This document shows, piece by piece, positions 1 through 10,476 of a DNA stretch of 64,000 nt. The notes beneath the pieces are model-generated. The model did no database searches. It worked only from the letters and a program-made list of their open reading frames with translations, and was not told the origin of the DNA. This stretch comes from Undaria pinnatifida (Eukaryota; Sar; Phaeophyceae; Laminariales; Alariaceae). The number at the start of each line of letters is the position of its first letter. The first letter of the stretch is position 1. Made by a program: the position numbers and the translations under genes. The stretch is from the NCBI GenBank assembly GCA_012845835.1, contig JABAKD010000008.1:8106775-8170774 (forward strand), in the 5' to 3' direction.

Positions 1-47
1 TCAATATTCAACTTTTGTTTCGAAACCAACGTTGCAACCTCGAGCAG

Positions 48-3010
48 GTCTGGCTTGCGGCCCGCTTCGTGGTATTGGGCCTCGGCTCTATCCCCAACTC
101 GGAGCTGTTTCGCGACAGCCTTGAGCTATCCTCAGACGGCGGTATCATCACCGACTCCTCGTTACGCACCAGCCACCCTTCCGGGGACGTTTTCGCGGCG
201 GGAGAGATCGCCTGTGTTCCAGCACCTCTCGGGGGAATCGACGAAAATACTCACTTGGCAACGGTTTTACGATCAGAGCACGTGCAGGGGGCGCGAGAGA
301 TGGGCGCACACGCGGCTAAGATGATGCAAGGTGGCGCCACAGCAGCAGGGCTATACGACCCTGTCCCGCAGATGTACTCGAGGTCGGTATTTTTTGCCGT
401 TCATCTTCATTTCGACCGTTCTGGCCTGGGGCGTGTCGCTCCAGGGACTAGTACGTGGTGCTTGTTTCCTGGCTGGGCGGGTAAGCGTCAGATTGGACCC
501 AAGGTGGTTGTATTCACAGGGTTTACGCTATCGGTTACGGTCGCGTTCCGCGTTACATATAACCTCCCTCGGAAGCCATTTGAAAATGGGGAGGGACCCA
601 CCCGTTCGTAGCCATTTTATACATCGTGCATTCCTGCTCATGATATCGTCGATGCTCGCGTCACCCACGGCAGATTCCTAGATGTTTCTTGGAAATTCTA
701 CGGTTTCACGCGGGGGGAGGCGTGCGTGTTGGGTATGGAGGCGTTCGCGTCGACGAGAATGTTCGGGGCTTTCTGGCTGTACGGTGGAAGGATCGTAGGT
801 GCCTTTCTCGAGGTGAGATGTATGTTTTTCGTTGCCATGAAATAGTCAGCTCCCAACTATTAGCTCCACAGAGAACGCGGAGTAGAACTAAAGTTGCTTT
901 ATTTGCTTAAACTACGCAAAAGAGAAGTAGTAACTATGTCTGACAAATTTCCAAAAAAACTATGGAGACTTTAGCCCCCTGACTGTGACAACAACGTAAA
1001 GTAGCACTAACGCTGTGTTCATAACTTGAAGCGTGCGAAAGAGACAAGACGTCCTGCGTTCAGGCGAACGTCCAACAAGGCCATCAAGACACCTCTTGGC
1101 CACCGTCAAGGCAATCTTTGCTTTGCTCGTGGGGTCAATCAATGTCTGAGCACGACCTTCCCCTATGTTATGAATTTATTTTCGACTGAAAAGGTTTTCC
1201 CGCGCCGATTCTACGTATTTCCCCCTAAAAACGTGCATACAGTTCGAAAGAGATAAACCTGTTTTTTTTCTCTAAGTTACAACGAGTGTGCGGGGTGTAG
1301 ACATGCCGGCACTCCTTCGCCCGATGTCAGTTGCAGTAGATCTATCTGACTCGGTGTGCTCAATCGTTCGCAGGAAGATCCATCTTCCGGAGTGGACCAC
1401 TCTGCCACGCTGGAACGCATGGCCAGGGAGCAGCCGGCGGTGCTGAGCATGAAACGCCTGCGCAAGGTGGGTGAAAACATTGTCGTCTTGTCGTACGATT
1501 GATGTTCATATTACATAAAAGTGTTTTTTTGTAATCTTCCACGTAGAGGCCTTAAATTTTAGCGTTTTAGGGCCACCCACACGAGGAGGCTAGCCTTTTG
1601 CTGTGTAATAGGGTTAGGGTTAGGGTTGGTTAGTGTTGATGAGGTTAATGACCGGTCGCCCCGGTGGCGTATCAGGTTATCCTTGAGCCTGGTATAGGTC
1701 GGTTTCGTGAGTTCGAGCCCCGCCGAGTGCATACTCGAATAAACTCGTTCTGGGACTTTGCCTTGTGCACAAGTCGACTTGCGGAAAGCGCGAGAGCGTG
1801 AGTTAGCAACACTCGATAAAAAATCGACGAGCAGTGGGATTGCTGAACCCTATGCGCGATACAAATTGAAGGCGAGAACCGGAGGGGAGAAGGGGCGACA
1901 CCTATGACCACGGCTTGTCCAGAGCCTGGAAAGTATAAGTGTGAGGAAAAAAGAAACAAGAAAAAAGAAAAAGGGTTAGTTCGGAAAAATTAAGCAACCA
2001 TCGAATTGTTTGTCACGCGGCTCGGAATAAAAATGGAGGTAAATCCCCTATCTATGCTCAGTACCGGTATTGTAGGAATGCGAGGGTCTATGGCTATACG
2101 ACTACGGCCATGCATGAAATGAGTACAATCCCCCCGGGCTTCTTCCTCCCCAAATCGCGGCCTTGGCCTTGGTCTTTGACTGCAGTGCCCTCTGGAGAGG
2201 CTGCTGGAAGACCCTCACTGCCTGGCTCCCCCTTTGCTTGGAGTCGGCGAATTCCACGCGGACACGGATGAAGCGAGCATCGAGGAAGCGTTTCGCAAAT
2301 ATGCCGGAGCAAGCAGTAAGGTGTGTACTTCGTATGATACGCCTTCGTTTATCATGGTGTGTGTGCTGATTTTTCGCTGGAATAAACGAAAAAATACTTT
2401 TCAAAACAAGAAATACGAGTGTAGTGCAATACTTAGTATAGTACCAGGCATATTTTAACGACGTGCTTGCCATACCTCGCACTTTCGCGTTTCGTTCAGC
2501 TCAAAAAGTAAGCGCTACGTAGGGAAGCGATGTGTCGTCGCTGGAGCTGCCGCGCAAGTATTTAGTATATAATCCTTGCTTTAATGTATCCCTTTTACTC
2601 TGCAAAAATCTTCCAACTCTGATTCCAAGTATAATTAGGCGTGTTTTGTCCCCGCAACGTGGGTTCGGGCAGCACTTGGAAAGGTTAACCCTTGCTTTTT
2701 CTTTTTTTCACTCCTTTCTTTTGCGTTTTGCATTCGTTCGCTTCTGCTTCCCATCCGACAGAGTGCAGTGTCCATATGTGCAGTACACGGTGAATGTAAT
2801 TTCAATCCAATATTAGTTGAAGTCATTGGTATCGACGTGCTTGTTGGATTATCGATAACGCAGGTGAAGAGGGCAGATATGGGTTTGGTCATGAACGATC
2901 TCGGGGCGGACTGGGATAGGGACGAGCTTTCTGACGCCCTCAAAGCCTTGGACCCATCAGATTCCGGTTCCGTCGACTTCCCGGACTTCGTGCGATGGTG
3001 GCTCAATTGA
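48..3010 (+). CDS. Monodehydroascorbate reductase/AIF-like flavoprotein, 3' part, with C-terminal EF-hand region
   Basis: The gene is cut by the window start; 282 codons remain. Exons: 48-382, 674-812, 1374-1466, 2186-2320 and 2864-3010, all GT-AG, with phases that join exactly. The first exon carries the end of the NAD(P)H domain and the second FAD motif (DVFAAGEIA), then EHVQGAR and YDPVPQMYSR. The next exon gives FLDVSWKFYG and MFGAFWLYGGRIVGAFLE, which match the C-terminal interface domain of plant-type monodehydroascorbate reductases, enzymes that regenerate ascorbate with NAD(P)H. The last two exons encode a degenerate EF-hand helix (ASIEEAFRKYAG) and a canonical-looking calcium loop (DPSDSGSVDFPD). 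Reading through the third intron would instead end the protein after about 13 residues (VGENIVVLSYD), so a form without EF-hands is possible. The EF-hand exons have no start codon of their own, which favours the fusion. Enzyme family is well supported; exact substrate and the fusion are less certain. Confidence 0.82.
1609..1627 (+). repeat. Interstitial telomere-like TTAGGG tract
   Basis: About three head-to-tail copies of TTAGGG lie within intron 3 of the reductase gene, directly beside the tRNA-like head of a SINE-like element. A shorter tract lies at 43883-43898. The motif is the common telomere unit of many algae, but these tracts are far too short to be chromosome ends. Confidence 0.7.
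1640..1978 (+). mobile_element. SINE-like element with tRNA-like head and A-rich tail
   Basis: The left end holds a tRNA-like promoter: an A-box-like stretch near 1670 and a B box (GAGTTCGAGCCCC) at 1709-1721. A unique body follows, then a tail module (GAACCGGAGGGGAGAAGGG, then a CACGGCTTGTCCAG segment) and an A-rich end at 1951-1976. The tail module recurs on the minus strand near 48165-48245, 58880-58965 and 61610-61700, which shows a dispersed family. It sits inside intron 3 of the reductase gene. No target-site duplication was confirmed. Confidence 0.6.
2055..2130 (-). repeat. Fragment of dispersed repeat family 1
   Basis: The minus strand reads a GTACTC..CATGCATGGCCGTAGTC..GACCCTCGCAT series that also opens the longer copies at 21375 and 53600 and the pair at 57115-57340. 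Only the leading ~75 bases remain here, in intron 3 of the reductase gene. Confidence 0.65.
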
Positions 3011-3090
3011 TGCTCTCTGTATATACTGAATCCATCGACTTTTCGGACTTCGTGCGATGATGGTGGCTGAAATGAAGCTCTGTATATAGT
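2966..3090 (+). repeat. 62-bp tandem duplication of the last coding exon end
   Basis: The segment encoding VDFPDFVRWWLN plus the stop and the following TGCTCTCTGTATATA is repeated once immediately downstream with a 62-base period and several substitutions. The second copy (about 3029-3090) lies in the 3' flank and is not needed for the coding sequence, because the first copy already ends in TGA. Confidence 0.85.
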
Positions 3091-5664
3091 TCACCCATGT
3101 AGCAATAACCCAAAACACCTTTCTGGGAAAAACATGAGCGGATGTAGTTGATGCAGAATCATGCTCGGTTTTTGTGCGCGGGTGGGTGCACACTCTAGAT
3201 GCCACACGCGCTTGGTCTACAGGAATACAGGTTCTTCCGACAAGACGAAATAGTACTCCGGTTGAGTTGAATGCGGGGGCGGCGTGGTCCTTGTGCCGCC
3301 CTGCGAATAGTCGTAGCGAGCGTCGATGGTGGTTGACGCTACCGTGATGTTGGTACTGTGTTCATGTACGGGTATGTTAATTACGTTAATGGTTGGCATG
3401 TTTATGTAAGTGCAAGCTCAGGCTGCTTGGTCTTGATTTTTGCCGGCTTGTTCTTCATAAATGGGGGACCGGCGGGATAGCTGTTGATTTTGCATCGACC
3501 AGGATTTTTGATGATCCTGAACCTTTTCTTATCGGTGGACGTTGTAAAGTGGCACTGATCTCAGCAAATGACACGGACTTTGATGATGCGCAGCCCAGCT
3601 ATGAACGCTACAGCTACGGGTAGTACTGAGAGATTGAGGCCACTATGTTGCAGTTGGCGGAAGCGTTTTCCTTTCTGTCCTCGACTCCGATGAGAAAACC
3701 ACAACAATTTCATTATGATGCCGTCTACAGTAAGTTTTAACCTATTACGGCGGTTGATATTAAACAAGATATTACATCTCGGACCGAGATCGGTTATGCC
3801 CCCACCTACGGTACTGTAAGAGCACGAGTCACGTCTCACCCCAGCTGGTCCGTCCGATCTCCGCATTTTTCCTAGTTAACGCAATTTTTCCGTCGCGCAG
3901 CTTCCAGGCTTGAAAATAAAAACAATTGCAACGTGTGGATCACTCTTTCGAGTTACGTACAGGAAAAGTGAAGGCACCTGCGACCACGGCCTGCCTACTA
4001 GAAGGCTGTTGCGGGTAAATCTCCCACAGATTGAACTGGAAAGCACTAGTCGTTACGGGAAAAAATTGGGTCCGTGTACTTTTCTAACCCGATAAACTCC
4101 CCTGCGGCGAAGGTTCTGCGGCTGAAGGTTAGGGGGTTGTGATTAACTAAGTAGAGATGTCACTAATGTGCTGCATATCTCAAAGAAGCTATGATCTTCA
4201 ATCGCTGCAAGCGGTTTACTTGAAGTAGATGAGAATCGGGGAGCAATGGGAACGCTGAAACCCTTGAACGTTAAAAATAAAAAGGATTTACCGGGGCAGG
4301 AGTACTAGAGAAGGGAGGAAGCTGTGACCACGACTTGCCCAGAAGGTCGACGACCGCAGCAGTCATTCGAGACGAGCTGGAAATTAAACGCGTGACGATG
4401 AAAAAATAAAGGTAGGACGTCGTACATCTACATTAAATGACGGATGCTGGCAAAGTTGGTGAAACATAAATTGTCGAGAAATAAACTTCTACGACAGGAA
4501 TAGGACGGGTCGTACGATCAGCAGCTGGCCCAGCAGTACTGCATACATCGGTAGCAGCACAGAACGCCCAGTACCTGGCGAGCTGAATCATTTTTGACAT
4601 ATTCCTACACACAGCGTATTTGATAGCGTGTGCGCAAAGCCTAGTGGTGTAGCTCGTGAACACCGCGCGGTTCAGTCGTGAGATGCCCAATCAAAAGACA
4701 CTAAACTAACATTTCGAAGTCAGCCCGTATACATATCGATTCAATCACGAGATGCTTGTTCCAGTACACACTTCAAAGTAATCTAGAAATCTCAAGACAA
4801 GGGCGTTGTGCGCAACTCTGTGGCACCCATTGACAATATCTCGGGAGAAAATATCTGGGGAGCAGCGAAAGCTCACACAGGCCTCGATCGTTGGAAAGAG
4901 GCGGCAGCATAGAAACATAGTTGTGGGTGAAAGTGTGTGTGGTCATCTTACAAGTTAACATATCGTGTTCATACCCCAGGTGCGCCGCTTCGTTGATATC
5001 CCCCCCCCCATCCCTAAAATTCACTCGTCATTCAACAGAGCGACAAAACAACGCAAGCCTGCCCACCCGCAGCATCGCGTGGCACTGCCGCCCCGAAGGC
5101 GTAGCAAGGTGCTCAGAAGGCGCAGGGGGGCACACCTCCCACCTTGTCGATAAATAGCCAACACCACGTGCAACCTACACAACAAACAGCAGCACATACA
5201 TGCGTACTGCATTTTTTCTCTCTGGTGTATACGAATAATACCGCTGGCAGTCAAGACAAGTCAAGTCACGTCAGCCCATCACAGAAAAACGAGCGTCAGT
5301 CTACTATACTAATACGTGGCACGGGCGAAGGTCCACCATGTTGCTTGCAAGTCCACTTCTTTTGTTTTCTTCTGTTACATCCTACGAGTACAAAAACATT
5401 TTTTTTTTTACATCTTACATGCGTCCAACAAACTGATTTGTTTTTTGTAGCATCATATACTTGAACGTTGTTTAGGCGCGTGACATCCTAAAAGGAAGTG
5501 GCCGATACCCCTGGTAATACACCGCAAGCTATAAAGCTGGAGCTTCCCTCGGCGTAACGATAAGTCACGATGCACCCAAATATGTCACGGTTCACGCCAC
5601 ATACGTCACGATTCAGGCCAAGCACGCCACGTTTCATGCAAACAACGCCCCGTGACTTTTTTTT
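3091..5664. other. Convergent intergenic region without a recognised gene
   Basis: This spacer separates the 3' ends of the reductase and tubulin genes. Open frames are short, overlapping and without recognisable motifs. A decayed SINE-like tail occurs around 4225-4400 on the plus strand (CTGTGACCACGACTTGCCCAG segment). A run of 11 C is at about 4999-5009. Confidence 0.6.
5565..5660. repeat. Short degenerate tandem repeat downstream of beta-tubulin
   Basis: Four to five imperfect copies of a roughly 19-base unit around GTCACGATTCACGCCA run up to the tubulin stop codon. They lie in the 3' untranslated or flanking region of the minus-strand gene. Confidence 0.55.
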
Positions 5665-8600
5665 TTATCCCATGGCGTCGTCGAGCTCCTCGTCCTCATC
5701 GAACTCGCCCTCCTCCTCTGCCGTGGCGTCCTGGTACTGCTGGTACTCCGACACAAGATCATTCATGTTCGACTCGGCTTCCGTGAACTCCATCTCGTCC
5801 ATGCCCTCCCCGGTGTACCAGTGGAGGAACGCCTTCCTCCTGAACATGGAAGTGAATTGCTCCGCCACCCGCTTCCATACCTCCTGGATGGCCGTGGTGT
5901 TGCCGACGAAGGTGGTGGACATCTTGAGCCCCTTGGGCGGGATATCGCAGATGGACGCCTTGACGTTGTTGGGAATCCACTCCACGAAGTACGACGAGTT
6001 CTTGTTAACGACGTTCAGCATCTGTGCGCGGCGGTTGTTGGGTGGGTGGGTGGGTGGGTGGGTGGGTGGCGGGGGGGGGGGGTAAATCAGAGGGCATACA
6101 AACATCACATGTCCACACGGTACAGTATCCGTACTAGAGTGGAATACGACGAGTTCGTGTTCACAACGGTGAGCATATGTGCACGGTGATTAGGTGTGCG
6201 GGGAAAACAAGATCAGTACTATAGAGCGATGGAAAAAAATGCGCGACGTGTACGGTACAAGCGCATGCATGGTTTTATAGTTATGATGCTACGCGTAGGG
6301 CTGCGCGACCATAGTCTCATACGTAGATGGTCGATAAGACCGCAGTTGTTATATTTTTGTCGTCATACACAAGTCCAAAGAGGGATGATACCTGAATTGA
6401 TAAGAAGGCACACGAAATACACATGCCTCCACGGTACTCGGAGTAGTACTACACTAAATGAGAGAGCACGCGGGCAACACATGTCTGCATGTTAGTACGC
6501 ATCAATATAAGGAATTTGTGGAAGGGTACACGAACAGCACGTCTCCACACAGTACTATAGTAGATATACTGGTTTACTATCAGTAGTCGTAAGTGTGCGC
6601 TCGTACGGTGTGGCAAAACCACGACACAATACTAGTTTGAATGGAGGCACTTCGTCGACCGAGGTTACTACGCAAGCGTTTTCTTGACTGATGAAGAAAC
6701 GGCGACGGCCAAGAAAATAACACAATTCGTAGGGCACTGCTACATTTTTTTCGCGACGAACGGTTATTTGTCTACCAAGCACCTGAACCTCCGCTCCTCT
6801 CCACACCTATAAAAACTTCCTACTTCTTACAAAAGTTTTGAACGTCAGCTCAATATGTACACCGACCGGCGCTTGGCCACAGTATGTAGCGGTGTTTTTT
6901 GCTGGAAGAGGATAGTATCAAACACCAAACACCGGCGAGGAACTACGAACCCCTTAATTTGTGGGTTATCGACATAAACAACTGACTGGTACATTATCGG
7001 CCTGACACGATGCTAGGATATGGGATGGTTAAAGTAGCATCCAACCTACAATGCGAGTGCTTCTATGACACAAGCGCACCCGTCATGTTATCCTTTTTAT
7101 GCAACCCATACGACTGCGCGCCGCCACAATTACACGTATAAACGATTACTAACACCCCCCGTTAATTTATCATTGACGCTATGCACGGATTCTATACAGG
7201 CCTTAATTCTTGGCACCAATACATTTTCATTTGTGGCATACCTGAACGTAACACACAACACACAGCACGCACATTGTGATCCGATCCAAATGCATCCAGA
7301 GAGCTAGCCACAACAAATATGACCACCTTGTATCTCTACCACTCCGCTCTACGGCGCAAATGATAACGGGTTCGAGCCGGTGGAGGCGAAGTCGCCACCG
7401 GCTCATGTTTATCATTCACCCTACGGATTGGAGTGGTAGAGATAAGCTGGCCATCTTGTTCCTGGCTAGCTCTTTGGATGATCTTAGTTGCATTGCAATA
7501 CAGACTGCAATCCGATCGAAGAGCATCCGAAAATCCAGCACCGACCAAGACGACCAGCCTATCTTTCGCACTCCGCTCTACCGCACGAACGAAAGCCGCG
7601 AGCCGGTGGAGGTGAAGCTACCACCGGCTCGTGTTTATCGTTTCGCGCCGTGAATCGGAGTGAGAGGATTAATCTGGCCATCTTGGTCGTGGCTAGCTCT
7701 TTGGGTGCTCTTGGGTCACATTGCCACACTGATCGTATGCCGATCCAGGAGTATCCAAAGAGCAAGTCACGACCAAGATGGCCAGCCTACCCCTCGCATT
7801 GCACTCTACAGCACGCATAACAACGGTGAGCCGGTGGAGGCGAAGTTGCCACTGGCTCAGCTTTATCATTCACGCTGTGGGTGAGAGTGCGAGATATAGG
7901 TGGGCCATCAAGAAAGGTCATGGCTAGCTTTTGGAATGCTCTTGGGTCGCGTCGCGATACAGATGGTTTGCCGATCCATGGGCATCCAAAGAGTTAGCCA
8001 CTACCAAGATGGCCAGTCTATGTATCCCAGTGCGCTCTGCAGCACGCATGTCAAAGTTGAGCCGGCGAAGGCAACGTCGCTATCAGCTCACCATCATCAT
8101 TCGCACTGTTGATCGGAGTACGAGAGATAGTCTGGTCATCTAGGTCGTGGCTAGCTCTTTGGATGCTCTTGGGTCGCGTTCCAATCTGTATGTTGCGTGA
8201 TTGCAACGCGACCCAAGAGCATCCAAAGAGCTAGCCACGACCAAGATGACTAGCCTATCTCTCGCATTCCGCTCTGCCGTGCGAAGTATAAAGATGAGTC
8301 GGTGGAGGCGCCATCGGTGGAGGCGCCATCGGCTCACCTTTCCAATTCGTGGAGATAGGCTGGTCATCTCGGTCTCGGCTGCTCTTCGGATGTTCTCTGG
8401 TCGCATCACAATCTATGTGTTGAGTGTAGTGAGTTGCATTAAGGTGTGCTGTCAAAACTGATTATTCAAGACAGCAGAACCAACAGCAGCCGTGGTGATT
8501 CAAACAAGCCATGTATTAAGGACAAACCTTCAACGAAAACGACGAACTTAAGCTCACCTGCTCGTCTACTTCCTTCGTCGACATGCGCCCGCGGAACATC

Positions 8601-10476
8601 ACCGCGCAGGTGAGGTACCGCCCGTGGCGAGGGTCCGCAGCGCACATCATGTTCTTTGAGTCGAAGCACTGCTGGGTTAACTCCGGCACGGTGAGCGCGC
8701 GGTACTGCTGGGACCCGCGGCTGGTGAGGGGGGCAAAGCCGATCATGAAGAAGTGGAGGCGGGGGAAGGGCACCATGTTCACGGCGAGCTTACGGAGGTC
8801 GCAGTTAAGCTGGCCCGGGAAGCGCAGGGAGCACGTGGTCCCGCAGATGGCCGCCGACACCAGGTGGTTCAGGTCACCGTAGGTGGGAGTGGTAAGCTTA
8901 AGCGTTCGGAAGCAGATGTCGTACAGCGCCTCGTTGTCGAGCGTGAAGCACTGATCGGCGTTTTCGACCAGCTGGTGCACGGACAGCGTGGCGTTGTACG
9001 GCTCGACCACGGTGTCCGACACCTTGGGCGACGGGATGACCGAGTACGTCGACATGACGCGGTCGGGGTACTCTTCGCGGACCTTGGAGATGAGCAGGGT
9101 GCCCATCCCTGCGCCCGTGCCTCCGCCCATGGAGTGCGTCAGCTGGAACCCTTGGAGGGCATCGCAGGATTCCGCCTCCTTCCGGACGACGTCCAGCACC
9201 GAGTCGATCAGCTCAGCCCCCTCGGTGTAGTGGCCCTTGGCCCAGTTGTTGCCCGCGCCTGTCTGCCCGAAGACGAAGTTGTCGGGCCGGAAGAGCTGGC
9301 CGAACGGGCCCGCACGCACGGAGTCCATGGTTCCGGGCTCGAGGTCCATGAGGATGGCGCGCGGCACGTAGCGACCGCCAGTGGCCTCGTTAAAGTAGCA
9401 GTTGATGCGCTCCAGCTGGAGGTCGGAGTCGCCATGGTACGAGCCGGTGGGGTCGATTCCGTGCTCGTCAGAGATGACTTCCCAGAACTTAGACCCGATC
9501 TATTGATACCAGGTACATGTTGTCGTCGTGTCACCACCATCATCATCATGTCATCGCATATGTCATCGCACCATCATATCGTGCCAGAAGGGGAATTGTT
9601 GTCGAACCGGAACACGAATTCAACGTGAAACGGCGAAATTACAAGGGGGCGGGAGGGGAGGGAGAGAGTCAGCAGCAAACGACAACAAAAAGGGACGCAC
9701 GGAGGGCAGGAGTGATTGTGGTGAAGCTGTGAGCATTGGGAACGCGTGAGCATGCAACGCGCGTGCGCAATACGGGGCAAGATACCAGATGATGTGACGC
9801 ATCCATGCATGCATGTTGCGCGACCGAGCATGCTGTTGCCGAAAAATATCGACGAACACGACGACGTGGCGTTATTTTCGTCTCGAACACAACCGTTTGT
9901 TCCGCTTTTGTTTCATGAAAAACATTTTGCTCGTCGTAGGCCCTCTAGGTAGCGGGGGAAGATGGGTAGCACCGAGTGACCTTCGCCTGAAACCCGACCG
10001 TTCTTCTGCAGTACCTAAGCAGCAACCTAAACCTCTCCGTACACGTACGACAGCGGAGCTGGGGAGACTCTGCGTTACGTACGCGGGGGCTATCATGTTC
10101 AAACCTAGGCTCAAAGAAAACTCCCAAGGCACCAGCCGACCTCCCGACACCGACCACTCGCATACCGACAAGCAACAAGTGGGTGAGGACTCTGCGGACA
10201 CTGATAACCCAGCGCAAACACGGCAACTACTGACCCACTGTTGTGCGTAGCCACGCACTGATGGCGGCTCCAGGCGTGCGCCTGCCCTCTCTTCTTTCGC
10301 GACAGCACTTCCTGCTTCAAATAGCTTGCTGACGAGAGCATGCTCAAATTGTTCCGGAAGCAACTCGAAACCAATCATTTTACGCGCCTTTCTCTGAACT
10401 ACCCGTACCTATACCCGACGCAGCGGCGTACCTGGTTGCCGCACTGGCCGGCCTGGACGTGAACGATCTCACGCAT
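5665..10476 (-). CDS. TUBB: Beta-tubulin
   Basis: Three exons on the minus strand, 10476-10432, 9499-8558 and 6021-5665, give 447 residues, the normal length of the family. The protein starts with the autoregulatory MREI tetrapeptide and GQCGNQ. It contains a GTP-binding glycine loop (GGGTGAGMG, with Ala where Ser is usual), the [20 protein letters not shown] segment and RFPGQLN, and ends in an acidic tail ([17 protein letters not shown]). It polymerises with alpha-tubulin into microtubules. The splice after GQCGNQ and the one before MLNVVNKN are both phase 0. Some usually constant positions differ ([19 protein letters not shown]), so this may be a divergent paralogue. The 932-base and 2536-base introns are large for a tubulin; intron 2 contains a hairpin array and a decayed copy of the start of exon 3. 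The gene is divergent from the transporter gene. Confidence 0.97.
6025..6085 (-). repeat. CCCA microsatellite and poly-C tract at the exon 3 splice acceptor
   Basis: Read on the tubulin strand, a poly-C run and about seven CCCA units end some 20 bases before the acceptor CAG at 6022-6024. They occupy the place of the polypyrimidine tract. The opposite strand is G-rich (GGGT units) and could form a G-quadruplex. Confidence 0.75.
6110..6560 (-). repeat. Degenerate tandem repeat including a copy of the tubulin exon 3 boundary
   Basis: Around 6137-6200 the DNA copies the start of tubulin exon 3 with its acceptor: the antisense reading [16 protein letters not shown] parallels [16 protein letters not shown] over the true exon. 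Related units built around CACATGTCCACACGGTAC recur near 6115, 6420 and 6520. The copies are too decayed to encode an exon. Confidence 0.75.
7270..8430. repeat. Tandem array of five ~225-bp hairpins in tubulin intron 2
   Basis: Each unit is an imperfect inverted repeat. One arm reads GCATCCAAAGAGCTAGCCAC and CAAGATGGCCAGCCTATCTC; the other is its reverse complement. The arms meet at a central GAGCCGGTGGAGGCGAAGTC-type palindrome. Units lie at about 7275-7490, 7500-7735, 7740-7970, 7975-8195 and 8200-8425. The outer ends of the array are also inverted relative to each other (ACACAACACACAG..ATTGTGAT). No protein is encoded. It looks like a head-to-tail array of a miniature foldback element and would give strong RNA hairpins in the tubulin pre-mRNA. 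Confidence 0.85.

Noticed and set aside
7270-8430. A CRISPR-like repeat array
   Set aside because: The units are long inverted repeats without unique spacers and lie in a spliced eukaryotic intron.
8753-9628. A 291-codon plus-strand open frame
   Set aside because: It is a shadow of the GC-rich beta-tubulin exon 2 on the minus strand.
9872-10378. A 168-codon minus-strand open frame in tubulin intron 1
   Set aside because: It lies between two firmly placed tubulin exons, has no recognised motif and would not keep the exon phase.
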